Origin: an uncultured Fenollaria sp.
Lineage (GTDB): Bacteria > Bacillota > Clostridia > Tissierellales > Peptoniphilaceae
Length of the DNA: 26,500 nucleotides
Direction: 5' to 3'
Assembly (NCBI RefSeq): GCF_946221515.1
Contig: NZ_CAMJVK010000021.1
Location: forward strand, 1-26,500
Both the position numbers and the translations under genes were made by a program. Under the pieces are notes generated by a model. It had not been told where the DNA came from. It saw only the letters and a program-made list of their open reading frames with translations, and searched no databases. Below, one piece after another: positions 1 through 8,690 of the stretch (its first letter is position 1; each line of letters starts with the position of its first letter).

Positions 1-1
1 T

Positions 2-1762
2 TTATTCAGTTAATTTTAAGAACTCATCAATTTCTTTCTTTATAGTTTCTAGTGATGCGTCAAAGAATTCTTCTTTAGTAACGTCGATGCCAACAGATTT
101 ACAGCAATCTTTAATACTCATCTTACCTGTGTTTCTTAGAAGTGTATCATATTTATCTATGAAGGCGTCTCCTTCTTTCTTGTATATGCTGTATAGGCCT
201 CTTGCAAATAACAAACCAAAGCAATATGGGAAGTTATAATAACCAAGGCCGCTACTGTAGTAGTGAGACTTGCATATCCACATGCCCTTGTTAAGCTTTT
301 CTTGATCTAGGCCGTCTTTGAAAGCTTCTTTTTGTGCATTCATCATGATTTCATCGAAGTCATCTGCATCAAGTGTGCCATCTTTTCTTCTTCTAAATAC
401 TTCATCTTCAAATAAGAATCTTGAATATATGTCAACAACTGTTTGTGCTGCACCTGAAATAATATTTTCAAGTATAAATATCTTTTCATCATCATTATTT
501 GCATCTTTAAGTGCTGCGTTATATGTTATTGTCTCGGCAAATATTGATGCAGTCTCAGCTATAGGCATAGTGTAGTCTTGATTGATAGGCTTTTCTTGGA
601 ATATAACTCTTCCATGATAAGCATGACCAAGCTCATGAGCAAAGGTAATCATCGAGTCAAATGTGCCACCAAAGTTTGCTAAAACTCTTGATTCTTTTAT
701 AGCTGAGCAGCTTGAACAAAATGCGCCGCCAACTTTTCCTTCTCTAGGCTCTGTATCTAGCCAATTGTTTTCAAATGCATGTTTAGCAAAATCACCTAAT
801 TTATCTGAGAACGAATAGTATTGCTTAATAACAAAGTCTTTTGCTTCATCAAATGTATAAGTGATACTTCCCTTGCCTACTGGCGCGAATGTTTCATAGT
901 AAGGAAGCTTATCATAACCAAGTAATTTTGCTTTTCTATTGAAGTACTTAACAAAATCTGGTAAATACTTTCTAACTGATGACCACATCGCATCAAGTAT
1001 CTCTTTATCAAATCTTGAATCGATAAGTGTTTTTTCTAATGGACTTTCGTATCCTCTTAACTCGCACTCATTAATAACTTCACCCTTTATTGAGCTAAGT
1101 GACATTGCTACTGAATCTCTGATCTTGTCATAACATTCTTCTTCAGCTACAAAACTCTTTCTTCTAAGCTCCTTATCGTCTTCATATTGTAAGTTTCTTA
1201 TAGCTGGTAGATTTATTTCTTTTACTTCTCCATTTGGGAATTCCACTTTGCTAGTTACTTTACTTGTTAAATTAGAGTGCAGTCTGTTCCACTCGTATGA
1301 ACCTGTTTCTTTTATACGAGCAACGGCTATCTCTACGTCATCACTTAATGAGTGTTTAGCTTGTTCACAGCCTTCATTCAAAATAAATTTATATTCTTTA
1401 AGAGCGTCATCTTCATCTATTATCTTATTGATGTCATCTATACTCTTTAAAAATTTTGTGTAGACAACATTTAGCTCTGTAAACTCTCTACCTATAGCTA
1501 TAAGCTTTGATTTTTCTGTTAGTGCTTCTTTATTGTTAACATTTTCACTTAAGTTTAGTGAAACATAACCATATAGTCTTGCAGCATAGTTTTCTATAAG
1601 ATTAGCTTTGTCTACATATTGAAGTAAAACTTTTTTCTTGTCGTCAAAGTTATCTGTGATAAATGCTTTTAAATCTTTTACTTCTTTTAATATATTGTCA
1701 TAATCTTCTTTGTATTTAGGGTCTGTAAATGATTTATAGTATGCCGATAAATCCCACTTCAT
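2..1762 (-). CDS. pepF: Oligoendopeptidase F, M3 family zinc peptidase
   Basis: Cytoplasmic zinc metallopeptidase that cleaves short oligopeptides, probably recycling peptides taken up as food or released by protein turnover. The 586-residue length is normal for PepF. The zinc motif HELGH lies at residues 376-380, preceded by ITFA and followed by AYHG, as in M3 enzymes; a downstream ETASIFAE segment supplies the expected third-ligand glutamate region. There is no signal peptide. The start is ATG at 1760-1762 with an AGGAGG site at 1769-1774. The gene is complete: its stop lies two bases from the window edge. It follows atpC by 47 bases, and that gap holds a terminator-like hairpin, so expression comes either from read-through of the atp operon or from a promoter inside atpC. 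The family call is firm; the substrates are inferred. Confidence 0.95.
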   Translation of the reverse strand: MKWDLSAYYKSFTDPKYKEDYDNILKEVKDLKAFITDNFDDKKKVLLQYVDKANLIENYAARLYGYVSLNLSENVNNKEALTEKSKLIAIGREFTELNVVYTKFLKSIDDINKIIDEDDALKEYKFILNEGCEQAKHSLSDDVEIAVARIKETGSYEWNRLHSNLTSKVTSKVEFPNGEVKEINLPAIRNLQYEDDKELRRKSFVAEEECYDKIRDSVAMSLSSIKGEVINECELRGYESPLEKTLIDSRFDKEILDAMWSSVRKYLPDFVKYFNRKAKLLGYDKLPYYETFAPVGKGSITYTFDEAKDFVIKQYYSFSDKLGDFAKHAFENNWLDTEPREGKVGGAFCSSCSAIKESRVLANFGGTFDSMITFAHELGHAYHGRVIFQEKPINQDYTMPIAETASIFAETITYNAALKDANNDDEKIFILENIISGAAQTVVDIYSRFLFEDEVFRRRKDGTLDADDFDEIMMNAQKEAFKDGLDQEKLNKGMWICKSHYYSSGLGYYNFPYCFGLLFARGLYSIYKKEGDAFIDKYDTLLRNTGKMSIKDCCKSVGIDVTKEEFFDASLETIKKEIDEFLKLTE

Positions 1763-1775
1763 AATATTCCTCCTC

Positions 1776-1804
1776 TTTCAAAAAGAGGGTAGCAAATTGC
1801 TACC
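1776..1804 (-). terminator. Terminator-like hairpin after atpC
   Basis: Read on the minus strand just after the atpC stop, the stem GGTAGC/GCTACC (1788-1804, extendable by AA/TT) is followed by a T-rich run, CTCTTTTTG. This looks like an intrinsic terminator of the atp operon. The pepF ribosome-binding site begins directly after the T-run, so termination here would separate pepF from atp transcription, while incomplete termination would couple them. The stem is short, so efficiency is uncertain. Confidence 0.6.
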
Positions 1805-1809
1805 TTCTC

Positions 1810-2208
1810 TTAATATTTTTTATTTCCTACATTGATTCTATTGATTGCCTTCTTAAGCGCAAGCTCTGCTTTGAATGTGTCTGTACCCTTATCTTCAAGT
1901 CTCTTGCTTGCTCTTTCCTTAGCTCTCTCTGCTCTGTTTAGGTCTATCTCTTCTTCCCATTCGCAAGCATCTGAGACTACAGTTATAATATTGTTTCTTA
2001 CGTCAATATAACCGCCAGCGCAAGCAGCAATCTTTCTTTCATCTCCATCTTTAATAACAAGTCTACCAATATCCAGTATTGTTACCAGTGGAGAATGATT
2101 AAGAAGTATTCCTACGTCTCCTTCAATTGTTCTAGCGACAAGCATGTCAATCTCGCCTTCGAAAAACAATTTATCAGGTGTAACAACCTTAAGATATAAT
2201 CTATTCAT
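1810..2208 (-). CDS. atpC: F1 ATP synthase epsilon subunit
   Basis: Epsilon subunit of the F1 central stalk, which binds gamma and the c-ring and can inhibit ATP hydrolysis. The 132-residue protein has the N-terminal beta-sandwich (about residues 1-85, with GDVGILLNHSPLVT and an AGGYIDV segment) and a C-terminal helical hairpin (about 88-128) rich in Lys, Arg and Glu. Its start overlaps the end of atpD by 8 bases, so the two are probably translationally coupled. It is the last gene of the atp cluster and is followed by a terminator-like hairpin. Length and order are standard for bacterial F-type synthases. Confidence 0.95.
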   Translation of the reverse strand: MNRLYLKVVTPDKLFFEGEIDMLVARTIEGDVGILLNHSPLVTILDIGRLVIKDGDERKIAACAGGYIDVRNNIITVVSDACEWEEEIDLNRAERAKERASKRLEDKGTDTFKAELALKKAINRINVGNKKY

Positions 2209-3610
2209 TATCTTGCCTCATACTCTCAGCTTTTTTAACAGCATCATCTATAGTTCCAACGAATAAGAATGCTGATTCAGGTAAATCATCATGTTTACCG
2301 TCAAGTATTTCTTCAAAGCCTCTGATAGTTTCAGCTATAGGAACGTATTGACCTTCTATACCTGTAAATTGTTCAGCAACTGAGAACGGTTGTGATAAGA
2401 ACCTTTGTATTCTTCTTGCTCTAGCAACAGTTATCTTGTCATCTTCAGATAATTCATCCATACCAAGTATAGCGATGATATCTTGAAGTTCTTTGTATCT
2501 TTGTAGTATCTCTTGTACACGTCTAGCAACTTCATAGTGTTTTTCTCCAACTACTTGTGGATCAAGTATTCTTGATGTTGAATCAAGTGGGTCTACCGCT
2601 GGATATATACCTAATTCTGAAATTGAACGTGAAAGAACTGTTGTTGCGTCAAGATGGGTAAATGTTGTTGCTGGTGCAGGGTCTGTTAAGTCGTCGGCAG
2701 GTACGTAAACAGCTTGTACTGATGTGATTGAGCCGTTCTTTGTAGATGTGATTCTCTCTTGTAATTGACCCATCTCTGTAGCAAGTGTTGGTTGATAACC
2801 TACTGCAGATGGCATTCTACCAAGAAGTGCAGAAACTTCTGAACCAGCTTGAGTAAATCTGAATATATTGTCAATGAAAAGTAATACGTCTTGATGCTTT
2901 TCATCTCTAAAGTATTCAGCCATAGTTAAACCTGTAAGAGCAACTCTCATTCTTGCTCCTGGCGGTTCATTCATTTGACCGAATACTAAGGCAGTCTTAT
3001 TAATAACGCCAGACTCTTTCATTTCGTAGTAAAGGTCATTACCTTCTCTTGTTCTTTCTCCAACGCCTGCAAAAACTGAAAGTCCACCATGTTCCTTAGC
3101 GATATTGTTGATTAACTCTTGTATAAGAACAGTCTTACCAACACCGGCACCACCGAATAGACCTATCTTACCTCCTCTAGCATATGGAGCTATAAGGTCG
3201 ATAACTTTGATACCAGTTTCAAAGATTTCTCTTGATGTAACTTGTTCATCGTAAGTAGGTGCTTGTCTGTGTATTGGATCGTATCTGTCATACTTAGCCT
3301 TAGGATCTTCATCAATGTTTTCACCTAAAACGTTGAATAGTCTACCTAAAGTTTTATCGCCAACGGGCACCTTTATTGGGCTTCCTGTATCTATAGCTTC
3401 AGCGCCTCTAACTAGTCCGTCAGTAGATGACATTGATATACATCTAACTATATCGTCACCTATATGTTGACTTACCTCAGCTATAAGCGGCTTGCCATTT
3501 AAATCAATTTTAATCGCGTTAAGAAGGTTTGGTAGAGAATTTTGTTTAAATCTTATATCAAGAACCGGTCCAATTATTTGTACAACTTTACCAATATTTT
3601 GATTTTCCAT
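2201..3610 (-). CDS. atpD: F1 ATP synthase beta subunit (catalytic)
   Basis: Catalytic subunit of the F1 hexamer, making or hydrolysing ATP at the alpha/beta interface. The 469 residues show the P-loop GGAGVGKT (153-160), the GERTREG segment with the catalytic glutamate (Glu185), the Walker B strand VLLFIDN (242-248) and the DELSEDD lever (385-391) that touches gamma. The ATG at 3608-3610 has an AGGGGTG ribosome site. It follows atpG by 13 bases and overlaps atpC by 8. Sequence and length are typical and nothing is missing. Confidence 0.98.
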   Translation of the reverse strand: MENQNIGKVVQIIGPVLDIRFKQNSLPNLLNAIKIDLNGKPLIAEVSQHIGDDIVRCISMSSTDGLVRGAEAIDTGSPIKVPVGDKTLGRLFNVLGENIDEDPKAKYDRYDPIHRQAPTYDEQVTSREIFETGIKVIDLIAPYARGGKIGLFGGAGVGKTVLIQELINNIAKEHGGLSVFAGVGERTREGNDLYYEMKESGVINKTALVFGQMNEPPGARMRVALTGLTMAEYFRDEKHQDVLLFIDNIFRFTQAGSEVSALLGRMPSAVGYQPTLATEMGQLQERITSTKNGSITSVQAVYVPADDLTDPAPATTFTHLDATTVLSRSISELGIYPAVDPLDSTSRILDPQVVGEKHYEVARRVQEILQRYKELQDIIAILGMDELSEDDKITVARARRIQRFLSQPFSVAEQFTGIEGQYVPIAETIRGFEEILDGKHDDLPESAFLFVGTIDDAVKKAESMRQDNE

Positions 3611-3623
3611 AATTTCACCCCTT

Positions 3624-4478
3624 CTAATTTAATGCATTTGCACCTGAGACTATCTCAGTAATTTCTTGTGTGATTTGAGCTTGTCTTGCTCTGTTAAATC
3701 TAAGTGACAAACTCTCAAGCATATCGTTAGCATTATCAGTAGCATTCTTCATAGAATTACTTCTTGATGCTTGCTCTGAAGCTGCTGACTCAATCATTGC
3801 TCCAAATATAGTTATTGATATATAATCCTTAACTAATCTGTTTAATACTTCTTCAGCAGATGGTTCATACTCAATAAGTCTGTTCTCCATATTGCCTTCC
3901 TTTTCTATAGATTCAGCTGGTAATAGCTTAACCATACTAGGCACTAAACTTAGTACAGTAGAGAAATGAGTATAAACTAATAGAACTTCATCAATTTCTT
4001 TTTTTCTGTATAAATCATAACAGATGCTACCTATCTTAGCAGCATTATTATATGAAGGTTCTTCTGAAATATATGAAAATTCTTCTACTATGCCATCGTA
4101 TCTTCTTTTAAAGTACTCTCTTGCTTCAACACCAACAAGTATAAACTTTGTTCCTACTTTGTCATCGATATATGATTCAGCTTTTCTTATAACGTTAATG
4201 TTATAACCACCAGCCAAACCTCTATCAGATGTTAAAACAATTATAAGTCTGTTCTTAACTTCTCTTCTTTCAAGTAAATCATACTTAACACCCTTAGTGT
4301 TTGCTAGTATTTCTCTTATACTTGATTCAACAGTGTTATAATATGGCCTTGTAAGTTCAAGTTGTTTTCTTGATTTACGAAGTTTAGAAGTAGATACTAA
4401 TTCCATAGCTCTAGTAATTTGCTTTATATTAGATACACTTTTTATTCTTCTTTTAATTTCTTTACTTTGTTCAGCCAT
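3624..4478 (-). CDS. atpG: F1 ATP synthase gamma subunit
   Basis: Central rotor shaft of F1. The 284-residue protein begins with the long N-terminal helix (KEIKRRIKSVSNIKQITRAM, with VSTSKLRKSR after it) and ends with the matching C-terminal helix (SLRFNRARQAQITQEITEIV), the pair that forms the coiled-coil axle inside alpha3beta3. The middle holds the Rossmann-like domain with LTSDRGLAGGYN. It follows atpA by 9 bases. The length matches the family. Confidence 0.96.
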   Translation of the reverse strand: MAEQSKEIKRRIKSVSNIKQITRAMELVSTSKLRKSRKQLELTRPYYNTVESSIREILANTKGVKYDLLERREVKNRLIIVLTSDRGLAGGYNINVIRKAESYIDDKVGTKFILVGVEAREYFKRRYDGIVEEFSYISEEPSYNNAAKIGSICYDLYRKKEIDEVLLVYTHFSTVLSLVPSMVKLLPAESIEKEGNMENRLIEYEPSAEEVLNRLVKDYISITIFGAMIESAASEQASRSNSMKNATDNANDMLESLSLRFNRARQAQITQEITEIVSGANALN

Positions 4479-4487
4479 AATAAACCT

Positions 4488-5993
4488 CTAGTTAAAAGTC
4501 TTTTTAAATTCTTCTATCTTTAGTTTTAGCTCTTCTTTTATTTCATCAGTTAATTCTTTTTTCTCTAAAATCTTCTTAGCAGTTTCACTAGAAGTATTTT
4601 CCATGTACTCTAGAAAATCATTTTCAAAAGCCTTAACTCTGTCTACAGGAATATCATCAAGATATCTGTTAGTAACAGCAAATAAAATCATAACCTCTTC
4701 TTCGACTTTTAAAGGTTTATATTGTGCTTGTTTAAGTATTTCCATGATTCTTTGACCATGATTTAGCTTGTCAGCAGTGTCCTTGTCAAGCTCAGAACCG
4801 AATTGAGCAAATGCCAATAATTCTCTGTATTGAGCAAGTTCAAGTTTAATACCGCTTGAAACTTTCTTCATAGCCTTGATTTGTGCAGCTCCACCAACAC
4901 GAGATACCGATAAACCTGCGTTTACTGCTGGTCTTTGTCCTGAGAAGAACAATTGTCCTTCAAGGAAGATTTGTCCGTCAGTGATAGATATAACATTAGT
5001 TGGTATATAAGCAGAAATATCTCCAGCTTGTGTTTCTATGATAGGAAGAGCTGTTATTGAGCCTCCACCTAATTTATCAGATAATTTTGCGGATCTTTCA
5101 AGTAGTCTTGAATGTAGATAGAAAACGTCTCCTGGGTACGCTTCACGTCCTGGTGGTCTTCTAAGTAGCAATGACATTGAACGATAAGCAACGGCGTGCT
5201 TTGATAAGTCATCGTAGATGATAAGTACGTCTTTACCTGCATACATAAACTCTTCAGCCATAGCAGTTCCTGCATATGGAGCAATGTATTGTAGTGGTGC
5301 TAATTCACTTGCTGATGAACTTACTACTATAGTGTAGTCCATCGCACCATGTTCTTCTAGTACATTAACTAATTGAGCTACAGTTGAGTTCTTTTGACCA
5401 ATAGCAACATATATACATATTACGTCTTGATCCTTTTGATTTATTATTGTATCTATGGCGATGGCAGTCTTACCTGTTTGTCTATCGCCTATAATTAACT
5501 CTCTTTGTCCTCTACCTATAGGGATGATGGAGTCAATAGTTTTGATACCAGTTTGTAACGGTTCAGATACAGACTTTCTGTCGATGATACCTGGCGCATT
5601 AGCTTCGATAGGTCTATACTTTTTGCTTTCAATTTTGCCTTTTCCATCGATAGCTTGTCCTAGTGAATTAACTACTCTACCAATAAGCGCTTCGCCTACT
5701 GGAACTTCAACGATTCTACCAGTTCTTTTAACTGGATCTCCTTCTTTTAAGTTCTTATCACTACCTAAAAGTACACAACCAATATTATCTTGTTCAAGGT
5801 TTAGTGCCATAGCGTAAACGCCACCAGGTAGTTCAAGTAATTCACCAGCCATAGCATTATCAAGTCCGTAAACTCTAGCTATACCGTCTCCAACTTCAAT
5901 AATAGATCCAACTTCAACCGTATCTAATTTTTTGTCATAATTTTTTATTAATTCTTTTATAACTGAGCTAATTTCTTCTGGTTTTAACCCCAT
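4488..5993 (-). CDS. atpA: F1 ATP synthase alpha subunit
   Basis: Non-catalytic, nucleotide-binding subunit of the F1 hexamer. Over 501 residues it carries an N-terminal delta-binding helix and beta-barrel, the P-loop GDRQTGKT (169-176) and a central domain with the family pattern SLLLRRPPGREAYPGDVFYLHSRLLER. Its ATG abuts the atpH stop (TAAATG) with a GAGGTGAG site inside the end of atpH, indicating tight coupling. Length and motifs are normal. Confidence 0.98.
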   Translation of the reverse strand: MGLKPEEISSVIKELIKNYDKKLDTVEVGSIIEVGDGIARVYGLDNAMAGELLELPGGVYAMALNLEQDNIGCVLLGSDKNLKEGDPVKRTGRIVEVPVGEALIGRVVNSLGQAIDGKGKIESKKYRPIEANAPGIIDRKSVSEPLQTGIKTIDSIIPIGRGQRELIIGDRQTGKTAIAIDTIINQKDQDVICIYVAIGQKNSTVAQLVNVLEEHGAMDYTIVVSSSASELAPLQYIAPYAGTAMAEEFMYAGKDVLIIYDDLSKHAVAYRSMSLLLRRPPGREAYPGDVFYLHSRLLERSAKLSDKLGGGSITALPIIETQAGDISAYIPTNVISITDGQIFLEGQLFFSGQRPAVNAGLSVSRVGGAAQIKAMKKVSSGIKLELAQYRELLAFAQFGSELDKDTADKLNHGQRIMEILKQAQYKPLKVEEEVMILFAVTNRYLDDIPVDRVKAFENDFLEYMENTSSETAKKILEKKELTDEIKEELKLKIEEFKKTFN

Positions 5994-6545
5994 TTAGATA
6001 CTCACCTCACTATTATTTATTAATTCTTTTCTTAATTCGTTCAATTGACCTTTTAGTGTTGAGTCGATAAGCTTGTCACCGATCTTAACAATTGAGCCAC
6101 CTATTATAGAATCATCTAAAACATTTTTTAGCTTTACATGAGACTTTAAAGATGCAGTCAATTTTTCTTCATATTTTTTTATTTCTTCATCGCTAAGACT
6201 GTTTTTAGTAATTATAGTTCCATTCAAAATATTGTTATCTATATCATACACATTGTTAAATTCATCGATTATAGACGATATCATGTCAAATCTCTTAGCA
6301 TCAATTAAAACATATAAAAAATTCATAGTTAAAGTAGATAGATTTTTTTCATAAATATCTTTTACAATATCTTTTTTATCATTATTTGATAACAATGGAT
6401 GCTTAAATACTTCCATCAGTCTAGGGTTTGAATCAATACTTTCCTTTACTAAGTTTAGCTCTTCATAAACTAATTTAAGACAATCATCTTCTTTAGATGC
6501 TTCGAACATAGATTTTGCATATAAAGTAGTAGCTAATTCTTCCAT
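5994..6545 (-). CDS. atpH: F1 ATP synthase delta subunit
   Basis: Delta (OSCP-like) subunit, joining the F1 alpha subunits to the b-subunit peripheral stalk. The 183-residue, mainly helical protein has an N-terminal six-helix domain containing the family pattern KHPLLSNNDKKDI (about residues 47-59) and a C-terminal part with the typical glycine-rich IGGSIVKIGDKLIDSTLKGQL stretch. It overlaps the end of atpF by 13 bases. Identification rests on this motif, length and position between atpF and atpA. Confidence 0.94.
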   Translation of the reverse strand: MEELATTLYAKSMFEASKEDDCLKLVYEELNLVKESIDSNPRLMEVFKHPLLSNNDKKDIVKDIYEKNLSTLTMNFLYVLIDAKRFDMISSIIDEFNNVYDIDNNILNGTIITKNSLSDEEIKKYEEKLTASLKSHVKLKNVLDDSIIGGSIVKIGDKLIDSTLKGQLNELRKELINNSEVSI

Positions 6546-7048
6546 TGTCCACTACCTACTTCTTCTATAGACTTTTCTATGATTTCTTTGTCTTTCTTCG
6601 TGCTAATATTTTCACCAATTAGTTTTTCAGCAGCTAAGATGGCAATATTAACCATATCGCCTTTCATTTCGTCCATTGCCATTGACTTTTTATTAGCAAG
6701 TTCTTTATCAGCTTTTTCCATAATTTTTCTAGACTCTTCTTTAGCATCATTAACAGACTTATTAACGATATCGTCAGCTCTCTTTTTAGCTTGATCAAAT
6801 ATATCGTTTGCTTCCTTTTTAGCTTCTTTTAACTTAAGCTCATAGTCTCTTAATGCTACTTGAGATTTCAAATTATTTTTCTCGCTATCTTCAATGTTCT
6901 TCATTACATAGTCTTGTCTTTTCTTTAGTAAATCTTTTATAGGATAGTATAAAAATTTACGCAAAATAAAATACAATACGAGAGTGGCTGTAAGCTGAAC
7001 AAGCATATTGACTAAATTAAAGTCAACGCTTACATTTAGGCCTTCCAT
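6533..7048 (-). CDS. atpF: F0 ATP synthase b subunit (peripheral stalk)
   Basis: Membrane-anchored b subunit that, as a dimer, forms the peripheral stalk. The 171-residue protein has one membrane helix near the N-terminus (about residues 12-32), then the conserved FLYYPIKDLLKKRQ turn and a long charged helix with alternating Lys/Glu/Ala content running almost to the C-terminus. It follows atpE by 6 bases and overlaps atpH by 13. There is one b gene and no b' paralogue, as usual in non-photosynthetic bacteria. Confidence 0.95.
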   Translation of the reverse strand: MEGLNVSVDFNLVNMLVQLTATLVLYFILRKFLYYPIKDLLKKRQDYVMKNIEDSEKNNLKSQVALRDYELKLKEAKKEANDIFDQAKKRADDIVNKSVNDAKEESRKIMEKADKELANKKSMAMDEMKGDMVNIAILAAEKLIGENISTKKDKEIIEKSIEEVGSGQWKN

Positions 7049-7054
7049 ACTAAA

Positions 7055-7312
7055 CTATACTAAAGGTTTAACTAAGATAAGAATTAGGGCAATAACTAGT
7101 GAATAAATACCTGTTGTTTCGGCAACAGCTTGTCCTAAAATCATTGTTTGGATGATATCACCTTTAGCTTCTGGTTGTCTACCTACTGCTTCAGCTCCTT
7201 TACTAGCTGCAATACCTTGACCAATACCAGGGCCTAAACCTGCTATCATTGCTATACCAGCTCCTAAAGCTGACATACCTAAAATAAAATCGTGACCTGA
7301 AATTCCTTGCAT
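7055..7312 (-). CDS. atpE: F0 ATP synthase c subunit, sodium-binding signature
   Basis: Hairpin proteolipid of the rotor c-ring. The 85 residues form two membrane helices (about 8-40 and 52-83) joined by the polar loop RQPEAKGDI (45-53). The ion site shows Pro28, Gln32, Glu65, Thr66 and Tyr70. This fits the established sodium motifs P-x3-Q in helix 1 and E-S/T-x3-Y in helix 2, known from sodium-driven synthases such as that of Ilyobacter tartaricus, and even the residue numbers match. Proton-type c subunits usually lack the Gln and Ser/Thr. The gene is preceded by AAAGGAGA and lies 21 bases after atpB. Sodium specificity is a prediction from residues. Confidence 0.96.
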   Translation of the reverse strand: MQGISGHDFILGMSALGAGIAMIAGLGPGIGQGIAASKGAEAVGRQPEAKGDIIQTMILGQAVAETTGIYSLVIALILILVKPLV

Positions 7313-7333
7313 TTAAAATTTCTCCTTTCAAAT

Positions 7334-8029
7334 TTAATTTTCTTCTTGTCCCATACCCATTGCAATGTAAATCATTGTTATCATTGCGAATATGAAAGTT
7401 TGCAGTACACCTGAGAATACATCGAAGTAGATGTGAAACCATGGTGCTACTATTGGTGTAAGTAAATTACTTACGAAACCTAGCGCAGCATATACAAGTG
7501 CCATGATTAATGAACCACTGACTATGTTACCAAATAAACGGAATGATAGTGATACTGGAAGCGCAATATCACCGATAATGTTTATTGGGAATAGTATAAA
7601 GATTGGTTCAAAATAACCTTTTATGGAATCTTTTAAGCCATTAACTTTTATCTTGTTATAATGAATCAAAACAAAAGTAATTAGCGCTAATGTGAGTGTA
7701 ACATTAAGATCTGATGTTGGCGGTTTAAAGCCAAATAGTCCCATCAGATTCGCTGTCAATAAAAACATCATCAAGCTAAGAATGTAAGGTGCAAAGCCTT
7801 CTCTGTTCTTTCCCATAGTTTGTTCGATTAGTGAATCAATTGATGTAACTAAGGTTTCCAGAACACTAACAAGGCCACTTGGTCTAGCTTTGTAATCTGT
7901 CTTTTTAATTTTGCCATAACAAATAAAGATAAAAATTACTAATGCTAAGACAACTATCACCGAATTGATAACGCTTGGTGTTAGTGAATATACATTCTTA
8001 CCTATCTGAAAGCTTATCGACAATTCCAT
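7334..8029 (-). CDS. atpB: F0 ATP synthase a subunit
   Basis: Stator subunit that forms the ion half-channels beside the c-ring. The 231-residue membrane protein has about five to six hydrophobic helices. The essential arginine is Arg164 in the LSFRLFGNIVSG motif, matching the LRLFGN pattern of the family; the upstream TANLMGLFGFKPPTSD segment is also conserved. The start has an AAGGGGGT ribosome site. It heads the core atpBEFHAGDC order, 45 bases after atpI, with a small hairpin in that gap. Confidence 0.96.
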   Translation of the reverse strand: MELSISFQIGKNVYSLTPSVINSVIVVLALVIFIFICYGKIKKTDYKARPSGLVSVLETLVTSIDSLIEQTMGKNREGFAPYILSLMMFLLTANLMGLFGFKPPTSDLNVTLTLALITFVLIHYNKIKVNGLKDSIKGYFEPIFILFPINIIGDIALPVSLSFRLFGNIVSGSLIMALVYAALGFVSNLLTPIVAPWFHIYFDVFSGVLQTFIFAMITMIYIAMGMGQEEN

Positions 8030-8053
8030 CTTATTACCCCCTTTTCATATATT

Positions 8054-8069
8054 CAAATCTACTGATTTG
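8054..8069 (-). other. Small hairpin between atpI and atpB
   Basis: A perfect 6-base inverted repeat (CAAATC/GATTTG) with a 4-base loop lies in the 45-base gap between atpI and atpB, upstream of the atpB ribosome site. There is no T-run after it, so it is not an intrinsic terminator. It could be an RNA processing or stability element that separates expression of the assembly genes from the structural genes, or it may be chance. Confidence 0.35.
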
Positions 8070-8074
8070 CAAAA

Positions 8075-8446
8075 TTATTTACCTATGCCAAACAATTCAA
8101 CTATAAGAATTGAAAATTTGATCATAGTAAAGCCTATTGCTGTCGTATAAAAATCGAAATTAGGATTCTTATATGCCGCATAGAGTATTATACCATATAA
8201 TAAGAGTCTTAGATAATAATTATTTGTAGTAAACCTCTTACTAGCTTTTGCATCTTTCTCCACTGCCTTTATTGCATTTTTGTACATAAGCCTGAAGAAT
8301 AGCACACTTATGAGTGTTCCTAAGTACAAACCTAAGAGTAAATCCTTTCTGAAACCAAAAAAAATTACAATAATAAGGCTTGAAACTATAGCTAAAATTA
8401 TAGCAACTCTTATATATTTAAACGTAAAATCTTTATCTTTTTTCAT
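8075..8446 (-). CDS. atpI: ATP synthase subunit I (AtpI-like membrane protein)
   Basis: Small membrane protein of 123 residues with four predicted helices (about 13-32, 34-52, 79-96 and 102-120). It sits where atpI normally lies, directly before atpB, and fits the ATP synthase I-chain family in size and topology. AtpI proteins assist c-ring assembly and, in some bacilli, are linked to magnesium or calcium supply. Its start overlaps the end of the atpZ-like gene by 14 bases. The call rests mainly on topology and position because this family is poorly conserved. Confidence 0.8.
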   Translation of the reverse strand: MKKDKDFTFKYIRVAIILAIVSSLIIVIFFGFRKDLLLGLYLGTLISVLFFRLMYKNAIKAVEKDAKASKRFTTNNYYLRLLLYGIILYAAYKNPNFDFYTTAIGFTMIKFSILIVELFGIGK

Positions 8447-8681
8447 CTTTATCTTTTTCTTGATCTTTATTATCTTTTTGTTTTACATAGTATTTAATGC
8501 TTCTATAGAAATTATAAAAGCCTGCTAACACTCCTATGACTATGAAAATTATAGAAAAAGTACCATCTGTCTTAAATAATTTGTCAAGTCCATAGCCAAC
8601 AAGGTATGAAATAACAATGCTTGATACTATGTCTATGCCGACTTGACCAACTAAGGCTAAAGGTTTTAGTTTTTCTATCAT
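8433..8681 (-). CDS. atpZ: AtpZ-like F0F1 accessory membrane protein
   Basis: An 82-residue protein with two membrane helices (about 8-31 and 42-62) and a strongly charged Lys/Asp tail (about 67-82). The pattern of small residues in helix 1, a GYGLDKLFKTDG loop and a helix 2 ending in GFYNFYRSIKY matches the AtpZ / F0F1-ATPase gene 1 family, thought to act with AtpI in c-ring assembly or divalent-cation transport. Its ATG follows the upstream ABC permease stop by 9 bases, with an AAGGTGA site overlapping that permease's end. This physically links the atp cluster to the ABC transporter genes. Confidence 0.8.
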   Translation of the reverse strand: MIEKLKPLALVGQVGIDIVSSIVISYLVGYGLDKLFKTDGTFSIIFIVIGVLAGFYNFYRSIKYYVKQKDNKDQEKDKDEKR

Positions 8682-8690
8682 ATTATCACC

